From Patescibacteria group bacterium (GTDB taxonomy: Bacteria; Patescibacteria; UBA1384; JAMDBS01): a DNA stretch of 7,426 nucleotides. The notes under the pieces are model-generated. The model was not told the DNA's origin. It did no database searches and saw only the letters and a list, made by a program, of their open reading frames with translations. Positions within the stretch are counted from its first letter, which is position 1. Each line of letters starts with the position of its first letter. The translations under genes were made by a program, and so were the position numbers. Of the stretch, positions 1 to 5,939 are shown piece after piece. The DNA lies in assembly GCA_023487325.1 (NCBI GenBank), contig JAMDBS010000138.1:1-7426 (forward strand), written 5' to 3'.

Positions 1-28
1 AATTTTTCTCATTAATTTAAACGGCGGA
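1..28. repeat. 28-bp inverted repeat, left-edge arm
   Basis: Bases 1-28 are an exact reverse complement of bases 475-502, broken at base 29 (T here, A expected). The match begins at the very first base of the window, so its true length cannot be seen. Both arms lie inside the same PH-domain reading frame. Confidence 0.85.
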
Positions 29-645
29 TTTTCTTCAATCATTTTTGGGCCTAGAGATTTAGTGGTACGCAACACACCCTCTCCTTCTGCTATACCCATC
101 TCATAGCCTCCGGAAGCGATTAATTCATCATGGAGTTTTAAAATAGCGTTAGCTACCACATGAGGCTTGGGCAAATTAATCATTTCAAAATTAGGCGCCT
201 CACCAGCGGTTTCTACAAAAACCGTGCCGAATCGTAACCAAGTTTGCCAAAATCCCTTCATCTTTGCTGAAACATCCTGGATACGCAGCAGACTTTGCTC
301 AGAAACTTTTCGATTAAAAAACCCGTTTTGTTCAATTACCAATAAATGTGTTTTGGTAACTATCACGACGTCGAAATAAAAGCTAACCCAGGCGGTTAAA
401 AATACCATTAAAATAAATAGAAAATAGCAGCCCAAAACAACCACAAATAAAGCGTTGTATTGCGTTGGAAAAATTCCGCCGTTTAAATTAATGAGAAAAA
501 TTATTAGTGCCGCTAACCAGGTAAGCAGCATAATTAAAATAATTAGACCCCATGGCCAATAAAAAGTAAAGCGGTGCCGACGCAAAAATAGCAAAACTTG
601 TTCATCAAACTTCTGCCCAGGATAAGAAATGCCTTTACTAAGCAT
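1..645 (-). CDS. PH-domain (bPH2/YdbT-like) membrane protein, 3' end cut by window edge
   Basis: The frame opens at ATG 645 and stays open for 215 codons to the left edge, so the C-terminus is missing. The visible protein starts MLSKGISYPGQKFDEQ, followed by two strongly hydrophobic segments (about residues 27-52 and 63-90). A soluble stretch then reads DVVIVTKTHLLVIEQNGFFN and later ETAGEAPNFEMINLP. The order of two helices, then a beta-rich domain with a 'V(I)T..(R/H)L' strand and 'LLRIQDV', is what I know from bacterial PH (bPH2, formerly DUF304) membrane proteins; their molecular role is generally unknown. An AGGAG ribosome site lies inside the last codons of the upstream 77-aa gene, four bases separate that stop from this start, and the two are probably translationally coupled. 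The last nine visible residues come from the 28-bp inverted repeat and may be artefactual. Family assignment is moderately sure. Confidence 0.7.
   Translation of the reverse strand, partial: MLSKGISYPGQKFDEQVLLFLRRHRFTFYWPWGLIILIMLLTWLAALIIFLINLNGGIFPTQYNALFVVVLGCYFLFILMVFLTAWVSFYFDVVIVTKTHLLVIEQNGFFNRKVSEQSLLRIQDVSAKMKGFWQTWLRFGTVFVETAGEAPNFEMINLPKPHVVANAILKLHDELIASGGYEMGIAEGEGVLRTTKSLGPKMIEENPPFKLMRKI
475..502. repeat. 28-bp inverted repeat, internal arm
   Basis: This is the partner of bases 1-28. It encodes part of the first transmembrane region of the PH-domain protein (read as FLINLNGG on the minus strand). That is a sensible membrane sequence, so this copy is the more likely original. 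The edge copy, read in the gene's frame, gives PPFKLMRKI. Confidence 0.85.
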
Positions 646-649
646 GGCT

Positions 650-883
650 TTAGGCTCCTAAAATCAATAAACCTAAAAAAGTTAATACGATTACAATTAT
701 CGCCGAAATGATATATACTGCCCCAACCTTTCGGGAAAGATCGCCAATATAGCCGTATTGATATAAATTATATAAACCAAATGCAGAATAAATTAAAAAA
801 CTCACCAAAATTAACAGATATAAAATTAGCAAAACATAGAAATTGGTAAAAATTATTACTAATGTCTGAGTGACCGTGTTCAT
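650..883 (-). CDS. small two-helix membrane protein, function unknown
   Basis: A 77-residue protein that is almost entirely hydrophobic. The first long segment (about residues 8-34) and the second (about 52-76) are likely membrane helices, linked by a short polar stretch containing YQYGYIGDLSRKVG. No signal peptidase motif, cysteine pair or catalytic motif is visible. I do not recognise the family. The start codon is two bases after the ruvB stop and has no clear Shine-Dalgarno sequence, which suggests translation by coupling to ruvB. The PH-domain gene follows four bases after its stop, so the three genes probably form one operon. The two small membrane-linked products may work together, but that rests on position alone. 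The coding call is supported by the tight packing and clean hydrophobic pattern. Confidence 0.7.
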   Translation of the reverse strand: MNTVTQTLVIIFTNFYVLLILYLLILVSFLIYSAFGLYNLYQYGYIGDLSRKVGAVYIISAIIVIVLTFLGLLILGA

Positions 884-885
884 AA

Positions 886-1899
886 TTATAATAATTTTAA
901 TTTTTTATTTTTACCCAAATGATCCAGGGCGCGTGCGGTAACTTTTCTGCCTTTTGGCGTTCTTTCCAAGAATCCCAACTGCATTAAATATGGTTCATAG
1001 ACCTCTTCAATCGTATCTTTGTCTTCGTGGGTGGCAGCCGAAAGTGTCGTTAGGCCAACTGGACCGCTGTTAAATTTATCGATTATAATTTCTAAAATCG
1101 TGCGATCACTTTTATCCAGACCGAACCGATCGATATCCAGGATTTCCAAGGCTTTTTGAGCAATATCTCGGTTGATTGCTTCTTGGCCTTTTACTTGGGC
1201 AAAATCGCGTACTCGCTTTAAAATTCGATTGGCGATTCGCGGCGTAAAACGCGACCTTTTAGCAATTTCTTCAATAGCGCTTTTATCAATTTTTATGTTT
1301 AAAATTTTCGCTGAGCGAGAAATGATTTTTTGAAGGTCTTTCTCGTTATAAAAATCTAAATGATGAATGGCGCCAAAGCGATCGCGCAGAGGCGAGGAAA
1401 TTAGGCCGATTCTGGTGGTAGCGCCGATAAGCGTAAAACGCGGCAAGTCTATTTTTAAGGTTTTAGCCGAAGGTCCTTTACCCAAAACTAGATCCAACGC
1501 AAAATCCTCCATCGCTGAGTAGAGTGTCTCCTCGATTGGTCTGGCTAACCGATGGATTTCGTCGATAAATAAAATATCACCATCGGTTAGGTTGGTTAAA
1601 ATCGAAGCCAGATCGCCGGTACGTTCTATGGCCGGACCAGAAGTAGCCTGAATGCCGGTACCCATTTCTCGGGCAATAATATGCGCTAAGGTTGTTTTTC
1701 CTAAACCTGGACCACCATAAATTAACACATGCTCGATTGATTCCGAGCGTTTTTGAGCGGCTTGAATAAAAATACTGATTGATTCCTTGACTTTATCCTG
1801 ACCAATATAATCAACTAGCCTTAAAGGCCGCAGGCTCAGATCCAGAACTTTTTCTTCGTCTTGAACTGTATTATCAATAATATTTTCTTTTTTTACCAT
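886..1899 (-). CDS. ruvB: Holliday junction branch migration ATPase RuvB
   Basis: RuvB is the hexameric AAA+ motor that, with RuvA, drives branch migration of Holliday junctions during recombinational repair. The 337-aa length is the family norm. In order: the N-terminal [12 protein letters not shown] motif (residues 23-34), Walker [10 protein letters not shown] (62-70), Walker B ILFIDE (109-114), sensor 1 GATTR (159-163), the arginine-finger region PLRDRFG (170-176), and a C-terminal winged helix (about 256-330) ending in the typical RTPKGRK segment. Nothing essential is missing. The ATG at 1899 is preceded by AAAGGTGG at good spacing. A strong promoter sits just upstream, and the terminator of the M23 peptidase gene overlaps it, so ruvB starts its own transcription unit, continuing into the 77-aa and PH-domain genes. 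ruvA and ruvC are not in the window. Confidence 0.98.
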   Translation of the reverse strand: MVKKENIIDNTVQDEEKVLDLSLRPLRLVDYIGQDKVKESISIFIQAAQKRSESIEHVLIYGGPGLGKTTLAHIIAREMGTGIQATSGPAIERTGDLASILTNLTDGDILFIDEIHRLARPIEETLYSAMEDFALDLVLGKGPSAKTLKIDLPRFTLIGATTRIGLISSPLRDRFGAIHHLDFYNEKDLQKIISRSAKILNIKIDKSAIEEIAKRSRFTPRIANRILKRVRDFAQVKGQEAINRDIAQKALEILDIDRFGLDKSDRTILEIIIDKFNSGPVGLTTLSAATHEDKDTIEEVYEPYLMQLGFLERTPKGRKVTARALDHLGKNKKLKLL

Positions 1900-1922
1900 A
1901 AACCACCTTTATTGTTGCCTTA

Positions 1923-1951
1923 ATTATATTAAAAAAGAAGGTAATTGCCAA
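1923..1951 (-). promoter_or_regulatory. sigma70-type promoter for ruvB
   Basis: On the minus strand, TTGGCA (1951-1946) is followed by a 17-base spacer and a consensus TATAAT (1928-1923). The predicted start is near 1916, leaving a leader of about 17 bases that contains the AAAGGTGG ribosome site of ruvB. The -35 box lies partly in the loop of the terminator hairpin at 1931-1959. Confidence 0.75.
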
Positions 1952-1959
1952 CCTCCTTT
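1931..1959 (-). terminator. Rho-independent terminator after the M23 peptidase gene
   Basis: On the minus strand, AAAGGAGGT (1959-1951) pairs with ACCTTCTTT (1942-1934) across an 8-base loop, with one G-U wobble; the T run continues to 1931. The stem is AT-rich and so only moderately strong. It is placed to end transcripts arriving from the M23 gene, about 80 bases after its stop. Confidence 0.6.
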
Positions 1960-1965
1960 GGAAAA

Positions 1966-1996
1966 AGTCATAAGTTATAAGTCTTAAGTTATAAGT
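1966..1996. repeat. 7-bp tandem repeat, about 4.4 copies
   Basis: The plus strand reads AGTCATA, AGTTATA, AGTCTTA, AGTTATA, AGT, consistent with a seven-base unit AGTYWTA. It lies between the M23 gene and the ruvB promoter. The helix-unfriendly 7-bp period argues against a one-face protein array, and the unit is too short for CRISPR. It may be a low-complexity dispersed spacer; a direct role is not shown. Confidence 0.7.
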
Positions 1997-2011
1997 GGAA
2001 CGCCCAATTAA

Positions 2012-2036
2012 CAATTTCGTTTATTGGCGGAAATTG
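2012..2036 (-). other. stem-loop just after the M23 stop codon
   Basis: A perfect 7-bp inverted repeat (CAATTTC / GAAATTG) with an 11-base loop starts four bases beyond the stop codon of the M23 gene. No T run follows, so it is not a classical terminator. It could protect the 3' end of the mRNA, or be chance in AT-rich DNA. Confidence 0.3.
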
Positions 2037-2039
2037 ATA

Positions 2040-3239
2040 TTACGGAAGATAATTTAACGGATTGACGGGATTGCCGTATTCGCGGACTTCAAAATGCAAA
2101 TGCGGTCCAGTGGTATTACCTGCTCCGGGCGCACCGGGGATGCCGCCGCTATAGCCTATTAATTGGCCTCTTTTTACTTCTTGTCCGGCAGCAACATTAA
2201 AGGCAGAAAGATGGGCGTAGGCCGTAGCAAAACGAGCATTATGGCCGATAATAATAAAATTACCATAACCGCCATAGAGAGCGGCAAATGTTACAGTGCC
2301 ATCGGCAGAAGAATAAACAGGTGTACCGGCGATATTGGTTAAATCAATGCCGGTATGATAAAGCTGGTAAGGCATTGGTTCGCCAAAATAAGCAGAAATT
2401 GTTCTGTAATCCATTGGCCATTGCAAACCAACCGAAGAAGTTCCTCTGTCACGCGCAATAATTGTCCGACCGCTGGAATTTTGTGCCGCCAACATCGAAG
2501 AAATTTCGGCCTGAATTTGTTTATCTAATTTTTGCGCCTCAGCAACTTCCTGTTCATAGCTTTTCTGTTGGGCTTTGGTATCACTTAACAATGAATTCTT
2601 CTGATTCTGAGTCTGGGCCAAGCCATCTTTATAGGCTTGCTGCTGAGATTTCATTTCATCGAGCTTGCCTTTTTTGATAATCAAATCATTCTTTTTATTT
2701 TCTAGGTCATTGCGGATTTGCGTTATCTCAATGATCGTTGATTCAATCTTTTGCTCTAAAGCATCGATGTATTCATTATAGTTGACTACTTCCGATAGAG
2801 TATTGGCGCCTAACACTATTTCAAAATTGTCTTTGCCGGAGTTTTCATAAATTACCCGCAAAGCTTCATTGCGATTGGCAACTTGTTCCTTTAATTCATT
2901 TTCTTTTTTATTAATTTCATTCTGAGTATTTTCTAAGTCTTTTTCCGCCTGATTGATTTGATCTTGGGTCTCATTTATTTTTGCTTGGGTGTCAGCAATG
3001 TCTTGGTTAACCTTCTTGAGATCAGAGGCAATTTTGGCGGCTTGGGCTTTCTTTTCGTCAGCGGCTTTTTGGCTTTGGGTTATGGTATTGGAAACTTGAT
3101 TTTTCTTTTGATATAAATCGGATAAACTGGCAGCCTGAGAAAATTGGGGAAAAATTGAGACAAAAATAAAAAGACCCGCAACTGTTAAAAGTGAAAATTT
3201 CAGCCAGGTCTTTATTCTAAAAAATATGCTTTTTTTCAT
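2040..3239 (-). CDS. secreted coiled-coil M23 murein endopeptidase (PcsB/EnvC/CwlO-like partner of FtsEX)
   Basis: A likely zinc endopeptidase that cuts peptidoglycan cross-links outside the membrane. The 399-aa protein begins with a signal peptide (KKS..R.K, hydrophobic core about 14-31, cleavage near SQA-A at 36/37). A long Gln/Lys/Glu-rich coiled coil follows (about 39-250). The LytM/M23 domain (about 271-399) has HTGID (zinc ligands H295, D299), YAH (H343) and HLHFE (H380, H382), so all expected metal and catalytic residues are present, unlike EnvC-type activators that have lost them. The start at 3239 is chosen over an in-frame ATG 25 codons upstream because GAGGGG stands just before it, a signal peptide follows at once, and the longer version would overlap ftsX. 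Its position directly after ftsEX fits hydrolases whose coiled coil binds FtsX. Partnership is inferred; enzyme class is firm. Confidence 0.92.
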   Translation of the reverse strand: MKKSIFFRIKTWLKFSLLTVAGLFIFVSIFPQFSQAASLSDLYQKKNQVSNTITQSQKAADEKKAQAAKIASDLKKVNQDIADTQAKINETQDQINQAEKDLENTQNEINKKENELKEQVANRNEALRVIYENSGKDNFEIVLGANTLSEVVNYNEYIDALEQKIESTIIEITQIRNDLENKKNDLIIKKGKLDEMKSQQQAYKDGLAQTQNQKNSLLSDTKAQQKSYEQEVAEAQKLDKQIQAEISSMLAAQNSSGRTIIARDRGTSSVGLQWPMDYRTISAYFGEPMPYQLYHTGIDLTNIAGTPVYSSADGTVTFAALYGGYGNFIIIGHNARFATAYAHLSAFNVAAGQEVKRGQLIGYSGGIPGAPGAGNTTGPHLHFEVREYGNPVNPLNYLP

Positions 3240-3242
3240 TTT

Positions 3243-3286
3243 CCCCTCGTTAAAATTATTATAGCACAACTTCTTTATATTTTCAA
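3243..3286 (-). promoter_or_regulatory. promoter and ribosome site of the M23 gene, starting inside ftsX
   Basis: On the minus strand, TTGAAA (3286-3281) lies 17 bases before a consensus TATAAT (3263-3258), with an extended -10 TGC immediately in front. The -35 box and part of the spacer are within the last codons of ftsX. The predicted start near 3251 leaves a leader of about a dozen bases holding GAGGGG (3248-3243). The hydrolase can therefore be expressed separately from ftsEX. Confidence 0.75.
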
Positions 3287-4186
3287 GTGGCGGCGGATAG
3301 CAAACAAACTGCAAATAACGCTAATAAATATACCCAACAGCAACTCAAACAAGAAAATTAAGCCAATATATTGCCAATAAAAGTTGACTAAATCCAGATT
3401 AACATCACCCAAGTAACGAGTGATCATCGGCGAGATGGAATGTACGCCAATACCTATTAAAATCAAAGTTAATATCGAGGCAAAAATGCCATAAAGCATG
3501 CCTTCGATAACAAATGGCACCCGAATAAACACATCCGAGGCGCCAACCAATTTCATAATTTCAATTTCGTCTTTTCGGGTAAAAATTGTCAACCGAATGG
3601 TATTTAAAATAACCAGAACAGAAATTATTACAAAAAATATTGATAATGTCCAACCGATTTTACGGGTAAAATTAGTAATATTAATAAGTTTTTGCACAAT
3701 GTCTTTGTTGCGCTGATAACTTATCGAACGCACAATCGGCTTAAAACGGTCTGAAGAAACAAATTGGGTAATTGTATCTAATTGTTCAGGATCATTGGCT
3801 TTTATTTCTAAACTGCGGGGGAGCGGATTTTCTTCGGCAGTAATTAAACCCTTAATTTTATCGGAAGTGCGCAAATCCTGCCAGCGTTTAAACGCTTCTT
3901 CTTTAGAAACATAGTTAACCGATTTTACATCACTTCGGGCTAAAAGTTGATTCTGCATTTCCTTAACCTGGCTATCTAAAGCAGAATCATTAACATAAAC
4001 GGATATATCTATTTTCTCTTTAATGTTATTAATAGTTGTATCAATGACGATATTAAAAATCCCAAAAATGCTAATTGTCAGCAGTGTCAAAACCATAATT
4101 AAAGTCGCGGCAATGGAAAGCCAGCGATTGCGCCAAAAATTTACAAAACCGAGTTTAATAATGGTACGAAATGTATTGTTTTTCAT
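3275..4186 (-). CDS. ftsX: cell-division ABC transporter permease FtsX
   Basis: FtsX is the membrane half of FtsEX, which uses ATP hydrolysis by FtsE to control peptidoglycan hydrolases rather than to transport a substrate. The 303-aa protein has the family layout: a short cytoplasmic start, TM1 (about 23-46), an extracellular domain (about 50-175) with the family phrases VKSVNYVSKEEAFKRW and PLPRSLEIKA, then TM2 (about 176-198), the cytoplasmic TRKDEIEIMKLVGAS loop (203-217) typical of FtsX, TM3 (about 222-248) and TM4 (about 272-297). The start ATG has AGGAT upstream and lies one base beyond the ftsE stop, so the two are co-transcribed and probably coupled. The next gene encodes the expected extracellular partner. 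Confidence 0.96.
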   Translation of the reverse strand: MKNNTFRTIIKLGFVNFWRNRWLSIAATLIMVLTLLTISIFGIFNIVIDTTINNIKEKIDISVYVNDSALDSQVKEMQNQLLARSDVKSVNYVSKEEAFKRWQDLRTSDKIKGLITAEENPLPRSLEIKANDPEQLDTITQFVSSDRFKPIVRSISYQRNKDIVQKLINITNFTRKIGWTLSIFFVIISVLVILNTIRLTIFTRKDEIEIMKLVGASDVFIRVPFVIEGMLYGIFASILTLILIGIGVHSISPMITRYLGDVNLDLVNFYWQYIGLIFLFELLLGIFISVICSLFAIRRHLKI

Positions 4187-4187
4187 T

Positions 4188-4886
4188 TTATATCCTATAT
4201 TTACCAGAGCGTAAATCGGAAACTATTCTGCCGCCCTTTACCGTCACCACTCTTTTCTGTAAAGAGTTAACGATTTCCTGGCTGTGGGTGGCTAAAATTA
4301 CCGAGGCGCCGGCTTTGTTGATGCGTAAAAATAAATCGATAATATCTTTAGAATTGATTGGATCCAAATTTCCGGTTGGCTCGTCGGCAATTACAATTTG
4401 CGGCGAATGTACCAGCGAACGGGCAATGGCTACGCGCTGCTGCTCGCCGCCGGAAAGCTCGTGGGGATAATTTTCTGATCGATTAGACAAACCCACCATC
4501 TCTAAAATCCTAATCACTTTTTCCCTTATTTCGCGTGGGTAAACTTCACAAACTTCCAAGGCAAAGGCGATATTTTCGTAAACAGTTTTTTGCGGCAATA
4601 ATTTGTAGTCTTGAAAAACCACCCCAACTTTACGGCGATAATAGGGAATTTCTTTATTTTTAATTTTAGTAATATCTTTGCCTTGGAAGTTTGTGAAGTT
4701 TTTAGTAGGCTGTTCTTCCTTGATTAACATGCGAATTAAAGTTGATTTACCCGCACCGGACGGACCAACCAAACAAACAAATTCACCTTGATCTATTTTT
4801 AGATTAACATTATCCAAAGCAACAATTTTCCCCTTGCCGGGAATAGTATAAATTTTTGATAAATTTGAAATATCAATAAATGACAT
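4188..4886 (-). CDS. ftsE: cell-division ATP-binding protein FtsE
   Basis: FtsE is the cytoplasmic ATPase that pairs with FtsX at the division site. The 232-aa length is normal. Visible ABC motifs are Walker A GPSGAGKST (41-49), the Q-loop VFQDYKLL (Q92) with the FtsE-typical RRKVGVVFQD context, signature LSGGEQQR (144-151), Walker B IVIADEP (164-170, catalytic E169), D-loop GNLD, and H-loop ATHS (H201). All key residues are intact. ftsX follows after one base. The start ATG has no recognisable Shine-Dalgarno sequence in its AT-rich leader, in sharp contrast to the genes just upstream; the first residues MSFIDISNLSKIY align with the family start, so the start itself looks right. A strong terminator at 4927-4981 isolates it from the upstream cluster. 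Confidence 0.97.
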   Translation of the reverse strand: MSFIDISNLSKIYTIPGKGKIVALDNVNLKIDQGEFVCLVGPSGAGKSTLIRMLIKEEQPTKNFTNFQGKDITKIKNKEIPYYRRKVGVVFQDYKLLPQKTVYENIAFALEVCEVYPREIREKVIRILEMVGLSNRSENYPHELSGGEQQRVAIARSLVHSPQIVIADEPTGNLDPINSKDIIDLFLRINKAGASVILATHSQEIVNSLQKRVVTVKGGRIVSDLRSGKYRI

Positions 4887-4893
4887 AGGTATT

Positions 4894-4899
4894 TTTATA
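4894..4899 (-). promoter_or_regulatory. possible -10 box for ftsE (leaderless start?)
   Basis: TATAAA on the minus strand ends seven bases before the ftsE ATG, which would place the transcript start at or next to the start codon. No good -35 box is visible at normal spacing. An alternative -10, TATTAT, lies about ten bases further upstream, also without a clear -35 box. This is tentative. Confidence 0.25.
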
Positions 4900-4926
4900 T
4901 TAACATAATATTAATTTTTTGACCAC

Positions 4927-4981
4927 AAAAATAAAACCCCGCACTCTTGCTTAGATTTTAATTTCTAGCAAAAGTACGGGG
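4927..4981 (-). terminator. strong Rho-independent terminator ending the five-gene cluster
   Basis: On the minus strand, CCCCGTACTTTTGCT (4981-4967) pairs with AGCAAGAGTGCGGGG (4951-4937) over 15 bp with two G-U wobbles and a 15-base loop that can pair a little further (AGA/TCT). It is followed by TTTTATTTTT (4936-4927). The GC-rich base next to a T run is the textbook layout. It lies 22 bases after the stop of the last cluster gene. Confidence 0.93.
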
Positions 4982-5003
4982 CAAATAATGACAGTTGAGT
5001 CGG

Positions 5004-5180
5004 TTAACTCCCGCCGCAAGGCGCGAGTTCGCCGATGTGGTAACAATGAAGGGATCCGTCTTTTTCATGCTTCAAGGTGATAAAACCACCTAAGGCAAGA
5101 TAGATAGTTCCCTCCATTCCCCGAAAAGGAATGTTGGAATTGATAAAGGGCCTCACGACCCTCATCCGTTTACCGCGCAT
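5004..5180 (-). CDS. 58-aa SH3/KOW-like small protein, function unknown
   Basis: An unrecognised small protein, MRGKRMRVVRPF at its start and ending in PCGGS. The middle, with FRGMEGTIY, GGFITLKHE and CYHIGEL, alternates hydrophobic and polar residues and carries glycine turns, resembling a small SH3- or KOW-type beta barrel; that is a fold guess, not a function. The start at 5180 is chosen because AAGGAGG sits six bases or so before it. An in-frame ATG at 5213 would add eleven residues largely encoded by that ribosome site and overlap the 39-aa gene. It is the last gene of the cluster, and the terminator follows directly. Base composition is richer in G+C than ftsE next door. The basic N-terminus could bind nucleic acid, but this is only suggestive. 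Confidence 0.68.
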   Translation of the reverse strand: MRGKRMRVVRPFINSNIPFRGMEGTIYLALGGFITLKHEKDGSLHCYHIGELAPCGGS

Positions 5181-5205
5181 TCTTCCTCCTTCAGTTCGTC
5201 TTTCT

Positions 5206-5325
5206 TCACCCAAGTCTGAGTTCGCCTTTTTTCTTTTTTTCGCGAACTTTTTTGACCAAATCCCGATTGGATTTCTGAATCTCCAGAAGTTTTTTCTGAC
5301 CTCGGATGTCAGTTTCTGGTGGCAT
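5206..5325 (-). CDS. 39-aa highly basic peptide, function unknown
   Basis: A short frame starting at ATG 5325 and ending with TGA at 5206, reading MPPETDIRGQKKLLEIQKSN and then a very basic half containing VKKVREKKKKGE. It would form one charged, probably helical segment with about 14 Lys/Arg residues. GGGGG about seven bases before the ATG can serve as a ribosome site. The start overlaps the last 17 bases of the 172-aa gene, and the 58-aa gene starts 25 bases after its stop. It therefore fills an otherwise empty gap in a tightly packed cluster, which is the main reason to call it. Its size makes chance a real alternative. If real, the charge suggests RNA, DNA or ribosome contact. Confidence 0.5.
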   Translation of the reverse strand: MPPETDIRGQKKLLEIQKSNRDLVKKVREKKKKGELRLG

Positions 5326-5827
5326 GCTGTACCCCCTTCAAAAACTTGACGTCTTCAGCCAGAATCAAGATTCCCAGGGTTTTGACCTCCCCATCAACCC
5401 TTTGCTCGATCTGGACCTGGAACATTATCTTGCGACTTTCCCGACCTTCTCGGATCTCGACCGCAAAGATGCGGCCGATTTGACCGGAGAAGTTCCCAGA
5501 ACACAACAACACAAGCTTGTGTTTTAATGTCCTCAGGAAATGATCGAGTTCAACCCTTCGCATGCAATCACCTGAACGAGCTCGCGTACAGACGGAGTGG
5601 CGTGAAAGAAGAAACTCGACATTACGCGCTTGATCGTTGAAGCCTTTTTGGCCAATGCCTTTTTTGATTTTTGCAATCAAGCGATGACAGTTGGCACATT
5701 TTTGTTCCCAAACTGATTCAGGAATTACACGAGTTTCAGGTGTTTTTTCTTTGATCACAAAAGACTCACCGATCTCCTGCTGATCCTCGGGGAATAAAGG
5801 CCTAACTTCAGGATTCATAACTGGCAT
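5309..5827 (-). CDS. 172-aa four-cysteine protein with C-terminal beta domain, function unknown
   Basis: I do not recognise this protein. Residues 1-40 are polar and Pro/Glu-rich, probably disordered. A central helical region carries C44-x2-C47, C80 and C88, suited to hold a zinc ion, with many basic residues (KIKKGIGQKG, CTRARSGDCMRR). The last 70 residues look like beta strands (KLVLLCSGNFSGQIGRIFAV, KIMFQVQI, KTLGILILAEDVKFL), possibly another SH3/KOW-like barrel. The start MPVMNPEVRP at 5827 is preferred because AAGGAGG lies 11 bases upstream; an in-frame ATG at 5848 has no ribosome site and would place AAGGAGG inside the gene. The end overlaps the start of the 39-aa gene. The cysteine spacing resembles that of the 215-aa protein at the head of the cluster. 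Nucleic-acid binding is possible but unproven. Confidence 0.75.
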   Translation of the reverse strand: MPVMNPEVRPLFPEDQQEIGESFVIKEKTPETRVIPESVWEQKCANCHRLIAKIKKGIGQKGFNDQARNVEFLLSRHSVCTRARSGDCMRRVELDHFLRTLKHKLVLLCSGNFSGQIGRIFAVEIREGRESRKIMFQVQIEQRVDGEVKTLGILILAEDVKFLKGVQHATRN

Positions 5828-5896
5828 GGAATGTTTTTCCTCCTTCATTTTGCGTTTGGAATGAAAATCCCAGAATTCCGAATAAAGCCAAAATTC

Positions 5897-5921
5897 TTAG
5901 CGCAAAGACATCGCCTCCTTT
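5897..5921 (-). other. orphan ribosome-binding site with a 4-codon frame
   Basis: In the 112-base gap between the 69-aa and 172-aa genes, the minus strand has a strong AAAGGAGG (5921-5914), then ATG TCT TTG CGC TAA (5911-5897). The spacing of two bases is short for a start. Another frame beyond it stays open with a hydrophobic run (LRILALFGILGF) but has no ATG or GTG start. It may be a leader peptide, a broken small gene or chance. Confidence 0.3.
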
Positions 5922-5939
5922 CAGTTTGCACCGTAGCGA

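Noticed and set aside
167..379. Plus-strand open frame of 70 codons
   Set aside because: It lies antisense to the PH-domain gene, whose product has a convincing membrane/PH pattern. The plus-strand product shows no family features.
1966..1996. Heptad repeat considered as a CRISPR or iteron array
   Set aside because: The units are only 7 bp, directly adjoining and without spacers, and no cas or replication initiator gene is nearby.
2462..2677. Plus-strand open frame opposite the M23 coiled-coil region
   Set aside because: The minus strand encodes a clear coiled coil here; the antisense frame is a by-product of its repetitive codons.
3240..3314. A 25-residue N-terminal extension of the M23 protein from an upstream in-frame ATG
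   Set aside because: It would overlap ftsX by 40 bases, precede the signal peptide with a non-signal sequence, and ignore the GAGGGG site directly before ATG 3239.
3498..4470. Several plus-strand open frames opposite ftsX and ftsE
   Set aside because: They are antisense to strongly conserved motifs and have no matching ribosome sites or neighbours.
5131..5527. Two overlapping plus-strand frames across the cluster
   Set aside because: They overlap each other and run against three minus-strand genes that have better ribosome sites and a common promoter and terminator.
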